A stretch of DNA of 45,185 bases from an uncultured Lachnospiraceae bacterium (GCA_946538525.1 CAMNGU010000007.1:1-45185); one strand, 5' to 3'; positions 8,522 through 16,810 are shown, counted from the first letter of the stretch. Numbers and translations are program-made. Notes: a model not told the origin generated them from the letters alone.

Positions 8522-8740
8522 ATGATGGATAAGAATATATTTGAATTTGTGATTTATATAATTCATGCCTGTGCCGATAAATGGAATATGATGCCATCAT
8601 AGGTGTACAAATTATTAGATAGTAATGATTGTATAAACAAGTTTTTGGTTTTAAATTATGATGTGCTTCATACTCAAAGTACGGCAAACACTGTAGATGA
8701 TTTGAGAGAATACTTAAATGTTAGAGGTGTAAGTGTTTAA
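8522..8740 (+). pseudogene. DUF3791-like small protein gene with an internal amber codon
   Basis: From ATG-ATG at 8522 the frame reads MMDKNIFEFVIYIIHACADKW, hits TAG at 8600-8602, and continues in the same frame as VYKLLDSNDC, FLVLNYDVLHTQ and DDLREYLNVRGV to TAA at 8740. The two halves joined give the length and order of DUF3791 proteins (N-terminal helix, a YKLL stretch, YDVLHTQ, C-terminal helix), which are found in small toxin-antitoxin-like loci with DUF3990. A TATAAT with TG extension lies at 8491-8496. One nonsense mutation appears to have killed an otherwise intact gene. Assignment is by motif memory, so moderate confidence. Confidence 0.6.
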
Positions 8741-8801
8741 TTTATTGAATTCAAATTTGGATATATAGATCTTAAAGAATACCATATTGAAGGTGAATAA
8801 A

Positions 8802-8996
8802 TTGACAGTATTAAATGATTTAGATAAAACGTGTGGGATTTCAGATGATGAATTAACATATTTATTTAAAGAGTCGATAAGAATAGACAATGAAATAAGA
8901 AAAATAAAGGGTCTTCCGATAGCTAGATATGATGATGAATCAGGAAATGCCTATATGGAATACCCTGATGGAAGTAGAGAATATGTTGACGATTAA
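8802..8996 (+). CDS. Small acidic hypothetical protein
   Basis: Start TTG at 8802 is preferred, with AAGGTG 6 bases upstream; an in-frame TTG at 8787 would add five residues and overlap the ribosome site. About 64 residues: a helical N-half (LTVLNDLDKTCG, then LTYLFKESIRIDNEIRK) and a C-terminal segment LPIARYDDESGNAYMEYPDG that ends REYVDD. This last segment resembles that of small uncharacterised Lachnospiraceae proteins found near DUF3791/DUF3990 loci. No function can be given. It lies between the DUF3791 remnant and the three-gene operon, 67 bp before the latter. Confidence 0.6.
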   Translation: MTVLNDLDKTCGISDDELTYLFKESIRIDNEIRKIKGLPIARYDDESGNAYMEYPDGSREYVDD

Positions 8997-9063
8997 TGAT
9001 ATAATTCTTCTTACTAAAATGTTTGCATTATTCTTGATAATATATTGTGGAGGAGTATAGTTT

Positions 9064-9756
9064 TTGAGTACTTATGTTTGGTGTGAAGATTCCAGTTCAG
9101 GTTATTTTTTCTGGAAAAATTTATTTTCTGTTTTATATAATGAGTTTGTTGTAGAATCTAAAAAAAGCAATTCAAACTTATGTAATGAAGTTTCTAAGAT
9201 TTCTCAAACTGATGAGAATAGGTATTATATTTTACTTGATAATGCAATTGATAATCCTGAAGTTTTAAGAGAAGTGATAAGACTAAAAAAAATAATTAAA
9301 GAAAAAGAAAATGTTACGATAATTAAGATTCATTCTTTTGAATTTGTATTATTATCCTTCAAAATGCTTGAAGATTGGGTTTTTGCTGAAGTTGACGAAC
9401 TAAAGGATAAAAGAACGGATTTGCTTTATTTAAAAGATGTATTCGTTAAAATTATTCTTGATGGTGGAGATGTTGGTGAGCTTTCAGAGATGAAGAATTT
9501 GTTTAATATTGATGAAATGATTAATACTGAACAGTTGGCCTCTAAGCTGCTATATAAGATAACTCGTAACACCGGATTTGAAACAAATAAAGGAAAGCTT
9601 GGGGATTGTTTTGTTGTAGATTGTTGTGATTGGAATTTCAGAGAATCTGATGACATATGCGGTCTTGATGACCATAGAATTAGTGCTAAAGAAAAAATTG
9701 AAAATATATTTGAATACTCTGTTTTAAAGCATTCTTTTACGAAAGCGGGTTTATAA
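9064..9756 (+). CDS. RloB/TOPRIM-like hypothetical protein (gene 1 of coupled operon)
   Basis: Starts at TTG (9064) with GGAGGAG 7 bases upstream. The 230-residue protein begins STYVWCEDSSSGYFFWKNLF, which recalls the opening of TOPRIM folds (strand, Glu, then a helix with an aromatic pair). Next comes a strand plus acidic loop YYILLDNAIDNP, and then IIKIHSFEFVLLSF, which parallels the CFExWLLLHF segment of RloB proteins. These three landmarks occur in TOPRIM order. The later half (two Cys in VVDCCDW, Asp-rich) is unfamiliar. The stop overlaps the next start as TAATG. If the fold is right this would be the nuclease of the operon; the call is tentative. Confidence 0.55.
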   Translation: MSTYVWCEDSSSGYFFWKNLFSVLYNEFVVESKKSNSNLCNEVSKISQTDENRYYILLDNAIDNPEVLREVIRLKKIIKEKENVTIIKIHSFEFVLLSFKMLEDWVFAEVDELKDKRTDLLYLKDVFVKIILDGGDVGELSEMKNLFNIDEMINTEQLASKLLYKITRNTGFETNKGKLGDCFVVDCCDWNFRESDDICGLDDHRISAKEKIENIFEYSVLKHSFTKAGL

Positions 9757-10196
9757 TGATTATAGTATATAAGAAAAAAGCTATCCCATCTGATTTGGAA
9801 CTTATTGAAATTAATGATTTATTTTTTAATAAATATACAGTTGAATTACTTGATGATAAAGCTAGAGCTATAATATCAAGTATTGATAAATCTGAATTTA
9901 TTGATAAGTATTCGATTGGATCTAGATTTGATGGAACTCGACTTAATATTGATAAATTATCTACTGGATGTAAAACTACATTAAATATATTGTATAATCC
10001 TGATAAAGTATTTAATATTTCAGAATGCGGTGAAAATGCTTTGGATATAATTTATTCCTTAGAAAAGGGTAATGTGTATTGTGATTATCCGATGATATCT
10101 TTTAACATGGTTGAAGTTGGTGCTATGGATTCTGAAGGTTATCATATATTTAAGGATTACGAAGAATTAAAAGAGTGGTGGAAAAATGAAAATTAA
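9756..10196 (+). CDS. DUF4869-like protein (gene 2 of coupled operon)
   Basis: A 146-residue protein whose ATG shares one base with the previous stop (TAATG). The central region DKLSTGCKTTLNILYNPDKV followed by FNISECGENALDIIYSLE is the feature I associate with DUF4869, a family of unknown function in Clostridia. The N-terminus is a short basic strand and an acidic helix (DDKARAIISSIDKSEFIDKY); the C-terminus ends in a Trp-rich helix ELKEWW. The family has no assigned activity. Its position between a TOPRIM-like and a P-loop protein, with overlaps on both sides, argues that the three products act together in fixed ratio. Confidence 0.65.
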   Translation: MIIVYKKKAIPSDLELIEINDLFFNKYTVELLDDKARAIISSIDKSEFIDKYSIGSRFDGTRLNIDKLSTGCKTTLNILYNPDKVFNISECGENALDIIYSLEKGNVYCDYPMISFNMVEVGAMDSEGYHIFKDYEELKEWWKNEN

Positions 10197-10614
10197 ACCA
10201 ATTGTAATTGATGAAATTCATACTAAACATACGAATTTTATTGTGGATTTAAAGTTTGATTCTAATATAACATTTATTACAGGTGATTCTGGAGTTGGTA
10301 AATCAGCAGTGTTTACATTTCTTGAAGAATATTCATCTGAAGATAAACGTGTAAGATGTTTTAATTATATAGATCATAATAAAGGATACAAAAATTCTAT
10401 TAGGAATTCTAAAGGTAAGCTGTTTGTTATTGATAATGCAGATATCTTACTTAATGATAAGATTAAGCAGCATATTGTATTTGATAATCAAAACCAGTAT
10501 ATAATAATAGGCAGGAATCCTTCTTCGTTATTACTTACTCAGGATGATATATATGAGTTAGAAAGTGAGAATAAAGATGGAATTACTTATTTTAGATTAG
10601 AGAAAGTGTTTTAG
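10186..10614 (+). CDS. Minimal P-loop ATPase (gene 3 of coupled operon)
   Basis: The gene starts 11 bp inside the DUF4869 gene. At only 142 residues it still has a strand resembling SMC/ABC heads (FIVDLKFDSNITFITG), Walker A GDSGVGKS at about residues 33-40, and a Walker B-like LFVIDNADILL near residue 85, followed by a strand QYIIIGRNPSSLLL that could be a sensor. There is no ABC signature and no coiled-coil, so it is far shorter than AAA15 or OLD ATPases. The Walker B carries Asp-Asn rather than Asp-Glu, so hydrolysis may be slow or need a partner residue. A terminator hairpin follows at 10676. Function unknown. Confidence 0.75.
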   Translation: MKIKPIVIDEIHTKHTNFIVDLKFDSNITFITGDSGVGKSAVFTFLEEYSSEDKRVRCFNYIDHNKGYKNSIRNSKGKLFVIDNADILLNDKIKQHIVFDNQNQYIIIGRNPSSLLLTQDDIYELESENKDGITYFRLEKVF

Positions 10615-10675
10615 TAAGATGATGCTACATTGAATATTATGTAAACTACGTTATTGAATCATATGTGTATAATAT

Positions 10676-10705
10676 GGATCTACCAGTATAGGTAGGTCCT
10701 TTTTT
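10676..10705 (+). terminator. Terminator after the three-gene operon
   Basis: Stem GGATCTACC with GGTAGGTCC (one G-T wobble), loop AGTATA, then six T residues. Immediately followed by a capD-like fragment, as at 5947-6089. Confidence 0.78.
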
Positions 10706-10723
10706 AGTTGTCCCTAATTACAA

Positions 10724-10846
10724 TCAACCGGCAACGTGTTAGCCAGCGGGGGAAGCGTTATTCCATTATTTAAAGATCAGATTGCAAATGGTGGACCAGT
10801 AACTGTTACACATCCTGATATAATTAGATATTTTATGACAATCTAG
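10724..10846 (+). pseudogene. Fragment of a CapD/FlaA1-type nucleotide-sugar dehydratase (copy 2)
   Basis: The frame reads [19 protein letters not shown], then [20 protein letters not shown] and a TAG stop. This is the conserved FGNVLGSNGSVIPLF to VTHPDMTRYFMTI region of polysaccharide-biosynthesis 4,6-dehydratases, cut at both ends. It shares the first 19 residues with the fragment at 6003-6089 but the DNA is diverged (for example AACGTGTTAGCC against AATGTGCTTGCG), so the two copies are not recent duplicates. Confidence 0.72.
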
Positions 10847-11205
10847 AATATAAAATATGATGCCAAGATAATAAAAGACTATGATATTAAAGTTGTTTCA
10901 GTTGGCTTAATAGATGTTCAAGTGATGATGTTGTTTAGTTATGTGATAATGTTATGTTCGCAGCTGGTTCATTTATTGTTAATGGTGTTTATGAGACATT
11001 TACTTTTATTTGTGGTAATCTTGCGAAGAAATTAAATGTCTGGGAGTTGGTTTCACAAAAAGCTAATATGCTGCTTCTTGAGAGTAATCCATATTTCCTT
11101 ATTGAATATGCCTGTAATGGGATTATTGACTGCTCTGGCAGGAATACTACTATGTATGGTTATTCATAATAGGAGACGGAAGAAACTGGAAGATAGTGTG
11201 TAGAT
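10847..11205 (+). pseudogene. Decayed coding remnants ending in a membrane-anchor tail
   Basis: No intact gene is seen. Near the 3' end a frame from ATG 11108 to TAG 11203 reads MPVMGLLTALAGILLCMVIH followed by a basic tail NRRRKKLEDSV, which looks like a C-terminal membrane helix with a cytoplasmic basic end. Another frame (10954-11169) is open for 71 codons and overlaps it, so a frameshift may lie between. The anchor frame ends GTG-TAG directly against a family B palindrome, the same junction as at two intact genes. The parent protein is not recognised. Confidence 0.4.
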
Positions 11206-11229
11206 GGGGACAGGTCCATTTTGCACATT
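11196..11229. repeat. REP-like palindrome, family B, copy 2
   Basis: GTGTAGATGGGGACAGGTCC followed by ATTTTGCACATT. It matches copy 1 at 8419-8450 over nearly the whole length. Confidence 0.75.
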
Positions 11230-11248
11230 GGAGAATAGTTGAGCTAGA

Positions 11249-11290
11249 GAGGCAGTACATGAGGAGAGCTCCTTGTGGGCTGCCTTTTTT
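11249..11290 (+). terminator. Intrinsic terminator after the decayed region
   Basis: AGGCAGTACATGAGGAG pairs with CTCCTTGTGGGCTGCCT (one or two mismatches) around a 4-base AGCT loop, followed by six T residues. The 160 bases between it and the next gene show nothing recognisable. Confidence 0.7.
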
Positions 11291-11453
11291 AGTGGTTGAG
11301 GAATGGATTTTATAGTATTACTTATTGGCTTGAATTGCAGCGGGGTATGATGAGATGCTGGATGAAATTATGGGATGATTATATATTTGAATATTAGATT
11401 AGGCTGGTTTATAATTTCTAAGAATAAATTTTGCGAATATACTAAGGGTTAAG

Positions 11454-12068
11454 ATGAAGTTTATATTTGATAAGAAGAGAATATTAGTCTGTTTTCTTGC
11501 GGTATTTGGAATGGGATTTTTTCTCTCATTTCTCATGCTTTGCGGTCTTGGTACGGATCCGTGCTCCTTTATGAATAAGGCAATCTCGCAAAGGATTGGT
11601 ATACTATTTGGCACATGGCAACTGCTGATGAACGCTGTTATGCTTATGATCGTTATCATTTGGGACAGGTCCAGTCTGGGATTTGGTACCTTGTTCAACA
11701 TGATTCTTGTAGGTTATTATGTGGATTTCTTTGACTGGGTATGGGGGAAGACCATACCAGCGCACATTTTCACAGATACTATCACCAGGTGGCTTATCTT
11801 TATTGTGGCGCTGTTATGTTTTATCATCAGCGCTGCGGTTTATATCAATTGCGATATGGGCGTTGCTCCATACGATGCGCTTCCGAAGATCATTACAGAG
11901 AAGGTTTCTGGTAGGTTTCCTAAGTTCCCGAAGATGCTGGTCCGTATGGCTTGGGACTTTTCGGCGATAGTAGTAGGTGTCATAGCTGGAGGAATTCCTG
12001 TAGTAGGAATCATATTGATGGCCATATTCCTCGGCCCTGCCATCAGTCTGGTGGGCAAGCGTGTGTAA
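11454..12068 (+). CDS. YczE/YyaS/YitT-type integral membrane protein
   Basis: A 204-residue membrane protein with about five hydrophobic segments. The family landmarks are GLGTDPCSFMN after the first helix, LGFGTLFNMILVGYYVDF in the middle, and a second pseudo-repeat MGVAPYDALP before the last helices. This duplicated GxGxxP(W/C) pattern is typical of COG2364 (B. subtilis YczE), whose molecular role is unknown although yczE affects surfactin/bacillaene production in Bacillus. The RBS is weak (AAGGGTTA). The end CGT-GTG-TAA runs into a REP-like palindrome that may double as terminator. Confidence 0.85.
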   Translation: MKFIFDKKRILVCFLAVFGMGFFLSFLMLCGLGTDPCSFMNKAISQRIGILFGTWQLLMNAVMLMIVIIWDRSSLGFGTLFNMILVGYYVDFFDWVWGKTIPAHIFTDTITRWLIFIVALLCFIISAAVYINCDMGVAPYDALPKIITEKVSGRFPKFPKMLVRMAWDFSAIVVGVIAGGIPVVGIILMAIFLGPAISLVGKRV

Positions 12069-12093
12069 AAGGGACCTGGTCCACTTTGCACCC
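12060..12093. repeat. REP-like palindrome, family B variant, with T-run
   Basis: GTGTGTAAAAGGGACCTGGT followed by CCACTTTGCACCC. The core is GGACCTGGTCC rather than GGACAGGTCC, and the element is followed by seven T residues, so it probably also terminates the YczE transcript. Confidence 0.65.
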
Positions 12094-12190
12094 TTTTTTT
12101 ATCTTTTTTCTGCTGTGTAAATGGAAATATGGAATTTTAGAGGGTATAATATATTACATGTTGTAAATATTTTATGTGAGGAGGGCTTTT

Positions 12191-15100
12191 ATGAAGAAAA
12201 TCAGGAGGATTATTGCCGTATTGTTAGCTGTAGCTATCATCTTTAGTGGTCTTGCTGTTCCAACTAAAGCTGGTACTGTTAGGGCGGAAGATGGAAATAA
12301 TAGCGAATATTATTATGTTACATTTTATTCGTCTGAAGGTTATATTTATGGCGAGTCAGAAAGAACATCAGAAACTTGGTCAATCCCCAAGGGGGATAGT
12401 ATTGGCGGTATGCTTCGTACATACGGAAGAAGTCATTATGCTTTTGATGGTTGGGCTATCGAGGGTACTGATGAGATAATTGATACCTATTCATATATTC
12501 CAGAAGGGGATATGAAACTTGTTGCAAAGTGGAGTGAAGCGTATGATATAACATTTAAATCAAATTATGAAAACTCTACGGAACCTGATGAGGTGGTTCA
12601 AGTAAGACCTGGAGAGCATGTAAATCCTAAGTATTACTATAGAAATGGATACAATTTGTTAGGCTATAAGATTGATAATGCTGGTGATTTAATTACAATT
12701 GAAGATTTACAGTATTATACATTTGATTCTGACGCTGTACTATATGCTCAGTGGACAAATACCTATAAGGTTTTATATTACTCTAAAGAGGGATATGTTT
12801 ATGGAAAAGAAAATTTTCATGAATCGGAAGTTGATATAAATCTTGGGGATCCTATTAATATTTTTAGCACTGTTGAAGGATATGATGGTCATTTTTTAGC
12901 TGGGTGGAAAGAAGATACAAATGGAGATAAAATTGGTGATGGTGACCTCATGACATACGCTGATTTAGCGTGTTATTATCCGGATCATAATGTATTTCTT
13001 GTTGCCCAGTGGGAGGAATATGAATATCCTGTTAAGGTTACATTTATTTCGGAAGAGGGCTATATTTCAGGAGAAAGCGATTTAAAGAGTAAGACTATTA
13101 ATGTCGCTGCCGGATCTTGGTATTCTTCTTCTAGTTGGCCTTCTTTATATCGTGAAGGTTATATAGCATATATAAAAGATGTAAATGATCCTAATGCTAC
13201 AGAGATTAATTATGCTTCAAGTGATATATATTCGGTGAAAGTAAATACTGATACTACCTTTCAAGTTATTTGGAAAGAGGATAATACTGAATTTATAAAA
13301 TTGAGTTTTTATTCTGAAAAAGGCTATATGTATGGTGATAAAGACTCAAAAGAGTCTAGTGCTACTATAAAAAAAGGAGATGCATTAGGCAGTTCATGTC
13401 CAAATGTGTCAGGAATCGACCATAAAGTATTAATTGGTTGGAAAATTAAAGATACTGGTGAGATTATTAATATAGATGATATATATTACTATTATCCTGA
13501 CAGAGATTTGAAACTTGAAGCAGTATATGCTGATTCGTATGATGTGACTTTTTACTCTAAAGAGGGGTATTTTTACGGAAATAAATATAACACAACACAG
13601 AAGTGTAGTGTCGTGAGTGGCAAAACGGTTGGATACTTCTCGAATCCTGAAAAAAGAGATGGGTATTCTGTAGTTGGTTGGAAAATTGATGAAAATGGAG
13701 ATGGTATAGGTGAAGGTGAATTACTAGCTAGGGAAGATATATGTAATACACCTATTACTGAAGATGTTACTTATGTGGCTCAGTGGAGTGAAGCATGTAA
13801 GATAACATATATTTCTCAAGAAGGATATATAGATGGCACAAGATTAGATAAAGAACGAATTCGTTATAATCAAAAAGGAAGTATTATATATGAAAATGTG
13901 ACTTGTTATGGTCGGGATGGTTACATTTTTGTTGGTTGGAAAGATCAAAAAACTGGTGAAATATATGAAGATTTGAATTTCGTTATAGAGGAGGATATGG
14001 TATTTGAAGCTGTCTGGGAAGAAGCTTATAAGGTTACTTTGATTTCTGAATCAGGGTATTTTAGTGGCATACCACAGAAGAAACAGATTCACTATTATAT
14101 TCGTAAGGGTAGTTCCATTAATTCGAATAATATGTATGAACATCCATATGATAGATCCAATTACATCTTTGATTGTTATAGAACAGAAGGTGGAGTCAGA
14201 ATTGATGCATCAAGCTTTAAGCCAAACTCAGATATAACTCTTTATGCTGTATGGGGAGAAGAAGTTAAAGCTATATTTGATGCAAATGGCGGAGAATTTT
14301 CAAGTGGAAATGAGGAGAGTTATGTATCGGTTGTAAAGGGTAAAAAATCAAATATTTCTCCTGCTATCATGCCAAGGCGTGATGGATATCTATTTAGAGG
14401 TTGGCAAAAAGTAGGTACTACAGAAGAACCTTGGTATTATTCTACAGAAGATACATTGAATACTGATACAACATATAAAGCACAGTGGGTAAAATCTTAC
14501 AAGTTAAAATTTGTTGCTACTGGAGATGGATACTTTTCAACTCCTGATAAAATAAAAGAAATGACATATGAGGCGGCAGCTGATGAAGTGTTTGGAAATG
14601 TTATTGATGCTGTTAATCCAGGTTATGTTCTTAAGGGTTGGAAGGAAGATTCAACTTCAAAGATATATAAAATGAATGAACTACGTGATTATATAGCGAA
14701 ATCTGATTCAACATTCTATTCAGTTTGGGAAAGAGCCATAGTAGTTAGCTTTGATGCGAATGGTGGTCAGTTCAGTCTGCCATATGGCAATGATGATGTT
14801 GTTACTTATGAATGTGAAAATGGTGTTTCAAAAATACTTTATCCTTCATTACCTACTCGTGATGGATATATTTGTGTAGGCTGGCACTTAGAAGGTGGCG
14901 AAGATTGGATGTCTACAAGGTCAGTGACCGGTACATATACAGCAGATGCTACCTATAAAGCTATTTGGAAAAAGGCGGTTAAAGTTACATATAAACTTAA
15001 TGGTGGTTATATATCGAATGGTCCTACTGAGAAACTAACTGGAGATGTTGTTGTTGATAAAACTATAGATAGTTATTTAGGCGATTATTATAATATTTTA

Positions 15101-16630
15101 AATGATGATACTTCGTTAATATTTAGTGGTTGGAAGAATGAGGCGGATGGTACATTTTATCCTCAATACACACTTTCGAATCAAAAGGTTGGAGAAGAGG
15201 ATATGACATTTATAGCTCAATTTGATCCTGCAGTAAATATAACCTTTGACTTAAATGGCGGATATTATACTTCTGGACCTATGCAAGCTAAAAAAACAGA
15301 TCCACTAGTATTTAAGATAGCTAAAGGTACATCACTTGATAATAAATATTATATTTATCCAATTAATTATGATGGTGAAGGAAAAGCTTTGGATGGCTGG
15401 ACAAAAGGAGATGATACTTCAAAGGTTTATAAATTATCAGAAATAAAAAATATGCAAATAGAAGAAGATACTACCTTTAAAGCACATTGGAATGATAATC
15501 CATATATTATTACATTTGCTTCTGATGAAGGATATTTGAAATATGAAGATGAATCTGCAAAAGAGGTAAAACTATATTATAATGCTGATGATCATATTTC
15601 GTGTCCTATAGATACTAAGCGTATTTACTATAGATCTGATTATTACATTGATCATTGGAAACTAGATGGAGATAATACTGAGTATAGTGACAGTGATATT
15701 TATAATTTAAAGATTACCAAAGATATGACTTTTAAGGCTGTCTGGAAACCAGGTGTAAAAATGGTATTTGATGGTAATGGTGCAAAGTTACTTTTGGGAC
15801 CAGGCTATCAAGGTGAAGTTATAACTAGGTATTATTGCAAAGGTGATAAGGTTTGGCTTGATAGTATTCCGACATATGAAGGTTTTACATTCCAAGGATG
15901 GTTCGTTACTGATAATACTTCCGCAAATGGAACTATTCTCAGTGCTAGTTCTCAATATTTCGCAAATGATACAGCGACATTTAAAGCTGTATGGAAGAAC
16001 AATGCCACAGGCGAGGTAATTGGTGGAACAAGTGGAAATGGTCAGAATACTAATTCATCTCCTGTAGTTACTCCATCTGGAAAGACTGTATTGCCACAGA
16101 ATAATGCTGGTCAGAAAGCGTCAGGAAATAATGGCTCTAATTCTTCTAATTCTTCTAATTCAAATGCATCAGGTAATAAGGCTGGAAATACAAAGCCTAA
16201 GTATAGTTCAGAGTGGATAGATGGCAAATGGTATAATGAAGATGGAACACAGACTTATGGTGGAACTCTTTCCTGGAAGAGTAACTCAACAGGTTGGTGG
16301 GTAGAAGATACAGATGGCTGGTATCCAACTTCCTGCTGGCAGAAGATTGATGGAATCTGGTACTACTTCAAACCGGATGGTTATATGGCATCAGGAGAGT
16401 ACTATGGAGGCTATTGGTTTAATAGCGATGGTTCCTGGGATTCGACTTATCAGCTGTCCTGGAAGAGTAATTCAACAGGCTGGTGGGTAGAAGATATATC
16501 AGGCTGGTGGCCATCAAGCAGCTGGCTCAAGGTAGACGGCTATTGGTACTATTTTGATGGCTCAGGTTACATGGTAACCAGCCAGTACATAGACGGTTAT
16601 TGGTTAGGCGCAGATGGTGCCTGCCAGTAA
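12191..16630 (+). CDS. Large secreted surface protein with 15 InlB-type repeats and wall-binding repeats
   Basis: Start ATG 12191 is preferred: GAGGAGG lies 6 bases upstream, whereas the in-frame GTG at 12176 has no site. Residues 1-33 are a signal peptide (KKIRR, hydrophobic core, then TKAGTVRAED). About 15 repeats of 70-80 residues follow, each starting like VTFYSKEGYxxG or ITFDLNGGYxxSG and ending with a GW...W pattern and D(T/M)TFKAxW; these are Listeria-Bacteroides (InlB B-type, Flg_new) repeats. A Ser/Asn/Gly linker (about 1278-1340) leads to two Trp/Tyr-rich blocks (STGWWVEDTDGWYP, KIDGIWYYF, GYMxSxxYxxGYW) like choline/cell-wall-binding repeats. Probably an adhesin or wall-associated protein. 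The same C-terminal module is on the next gene product. Confidence 0.88.
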   Translation: MKKIRRIIAVLLAVAIIFSGLAVPTKAGTVRAEDGNNSEYYYVTFYSSEGYIYGESERTSETWSIPKGDSIGGMLRTYGRSHYAFDGWAIEGTDEIIDTYSYIPEGDMKLVAKWSEAYDITFKSNYENSTEPDEVVQVRPGEHVNPKYYYRNGYNLLGYKIDNAGDLITIEDLQYYTFDSDAVLYAQWTNTYKVLYYSKEGYVYGKENFHESEVDINLGDPINIFSTVEGYDGHFLAGWKEDTNGDKIGDGDLMTYADLACYYPDHNVFLVAQWEEYEYPVKVTFISEEGYISGESDLKSKTINVAAGSWYSSSSWPSLYREGYIAYIKDVNDPNATEINYASSDIYSVKVNTDTTFQVIWKEDNTEFIKLSFYSEKGYMYGDKDSKESSATIKKGDALGSSCPNVSGIDHKVLIGWKIKDTGEIINIDDIYYYYPDRDLKLEAVYADSYDVTFYSKEGYFYGNKYNTTQKCSVVSGKTVGYFSNPEKRDGYSVVGWKIDENGDGIGEGELLAREDICNTPITEDVTYVAQWSEACKITYISQEGYIDGTRLDKERIRYNQKGSIIYENVTCYGRDGYIFVGWKDQKTGEIYEDLNFVIEEDMVFEAVWEEAYKVTLISESGYFSGIPQKKQIHYYIRKGSSINSNNMYEHPYDRSNYIFDCYRTEGGVRIDASSFKPNSDITLYAVWGEEVKAIFDANGGEFSSGNEESYVSVVKGKKSNISPAIMPRRDGYLFRGWQKVGTTEEPWYYSTEDTLNTDTTYKAQWVKSYKLKFVATGDGYFSTPDKIKEMTYEAAADEVFGNVIDAVNPGYVLKGWKEDSTSKIYKMNELRDYIAKSDSTFYSVWERAIVVSFDANGGQFSLPYGNDDVVTYECENGVSKILYPSLPTRDGYICVGWHLEGGEDWMSTRSVTGTYTADATYKAIWKKAVKVTYKLNGGYISNGPTEKLTGDVVVDKTIDSYLGDYYNILNDDTSLIFSGWKNEADGTFYPQYTLSNQKVGEEDMTFIAQFDPAVNITFDLNGGYYTSGPMQAKKTDPLVFKIAKGTSLDNKYYIYPINYDGEGKALDGWTKGDDTSKVYKLSEIKNMQIEEDTTFKAHWNDNPYIITFASDEGYLKYEDESAKEVKLYYNADDHISCPIDTKRIYYRSDYYIDHWKLDGDNTEYSDSDIYNLKITKDMTFKAVWKPGVKMVFDGNGAKLLLGPGYQGEVITRYYCKGDKVWLDSIPTYEGFTFQGWFVTDNTSANGTILSASSQYFANDTATFKAVWKNNATGEVIGGTSGNGQNTNSSPVVTPSGKTVLPQNNAGQKASGNNGSNSSNSSNSNASGNKAGNTKPKYSSEWIDGKWYNEDGTQTYGGTLSWKSNSTGWWVEDTDGWYPTSCWQKIDGIWYYFKPDGYMASGEYYGGYWFNSDGSWDSTYQLSWKSNSTGWWVEDISGWWPSSSWLKVDGYWYYFDGSGYMVTSQYIDGYWLGADGACQ

Positions 16631-16637
16631 TATATAT

Positions 16638-16666
16638 GGTGCCTGACCCCATTACAAAAGTGTTAC
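16638..16666 (+). repeat. REP-like element, family A, copy 1 (direct)
   Basis: GGTGCCTGACCCCATTACAA followed by AAGTGTTAC, 29 bp. It lies 8 bases after the surface-protein stop codon. Confidence 0.8.
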
Positions 16667-16686
16667 AGGTATTTGAACTCATTAAC

Positions 16687-16731
16687 AAAAAGCCTATTCA
16701 GATTATTCTGCGTAGGCTTTTCTCTTTTTTT
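16687..16731 (+). terminator. Terminator after the surface-protein gene
   Basis: AAAAGCCTA and TAGGCTTTT form the stem with an imperfect inner part (TTCAG with CTGCG) and a short loop, followed by TCTCTTTTTTT. Confidence 0.75.
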
Positions 16732-16810
16732 CAAAACTTGAAGAGTGGGATAATCGATGTTAGTATAATATGCGGGTAATATTGGTTTTCAAATGTGACC
16801 AACCAGTAAA

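Noticed and set aside
5349-8740. Amber recoding or suppressor tRNA use
   Set aside because: Several intact genes here (ImmA, GGDEF, PQQ propeller, engB, PBP) end in TAG, so TAG works as a normal stop.
10954-11169. A 71-codon open frame as a real gene
   Set aside because: No ribosome site, no recognisable family, and it overlaps another frame that better resembles a membrane-anchor tail; treated as decayed sequence.
11661-11675. A family B core (GGGACAGGTCCAG) inside the YczE-type gene
   Set aside because: Only the short palindromic core matches, the outer arms are absent, and the reading frame and the LGFGTLFN motif run through normally. It may be chance.
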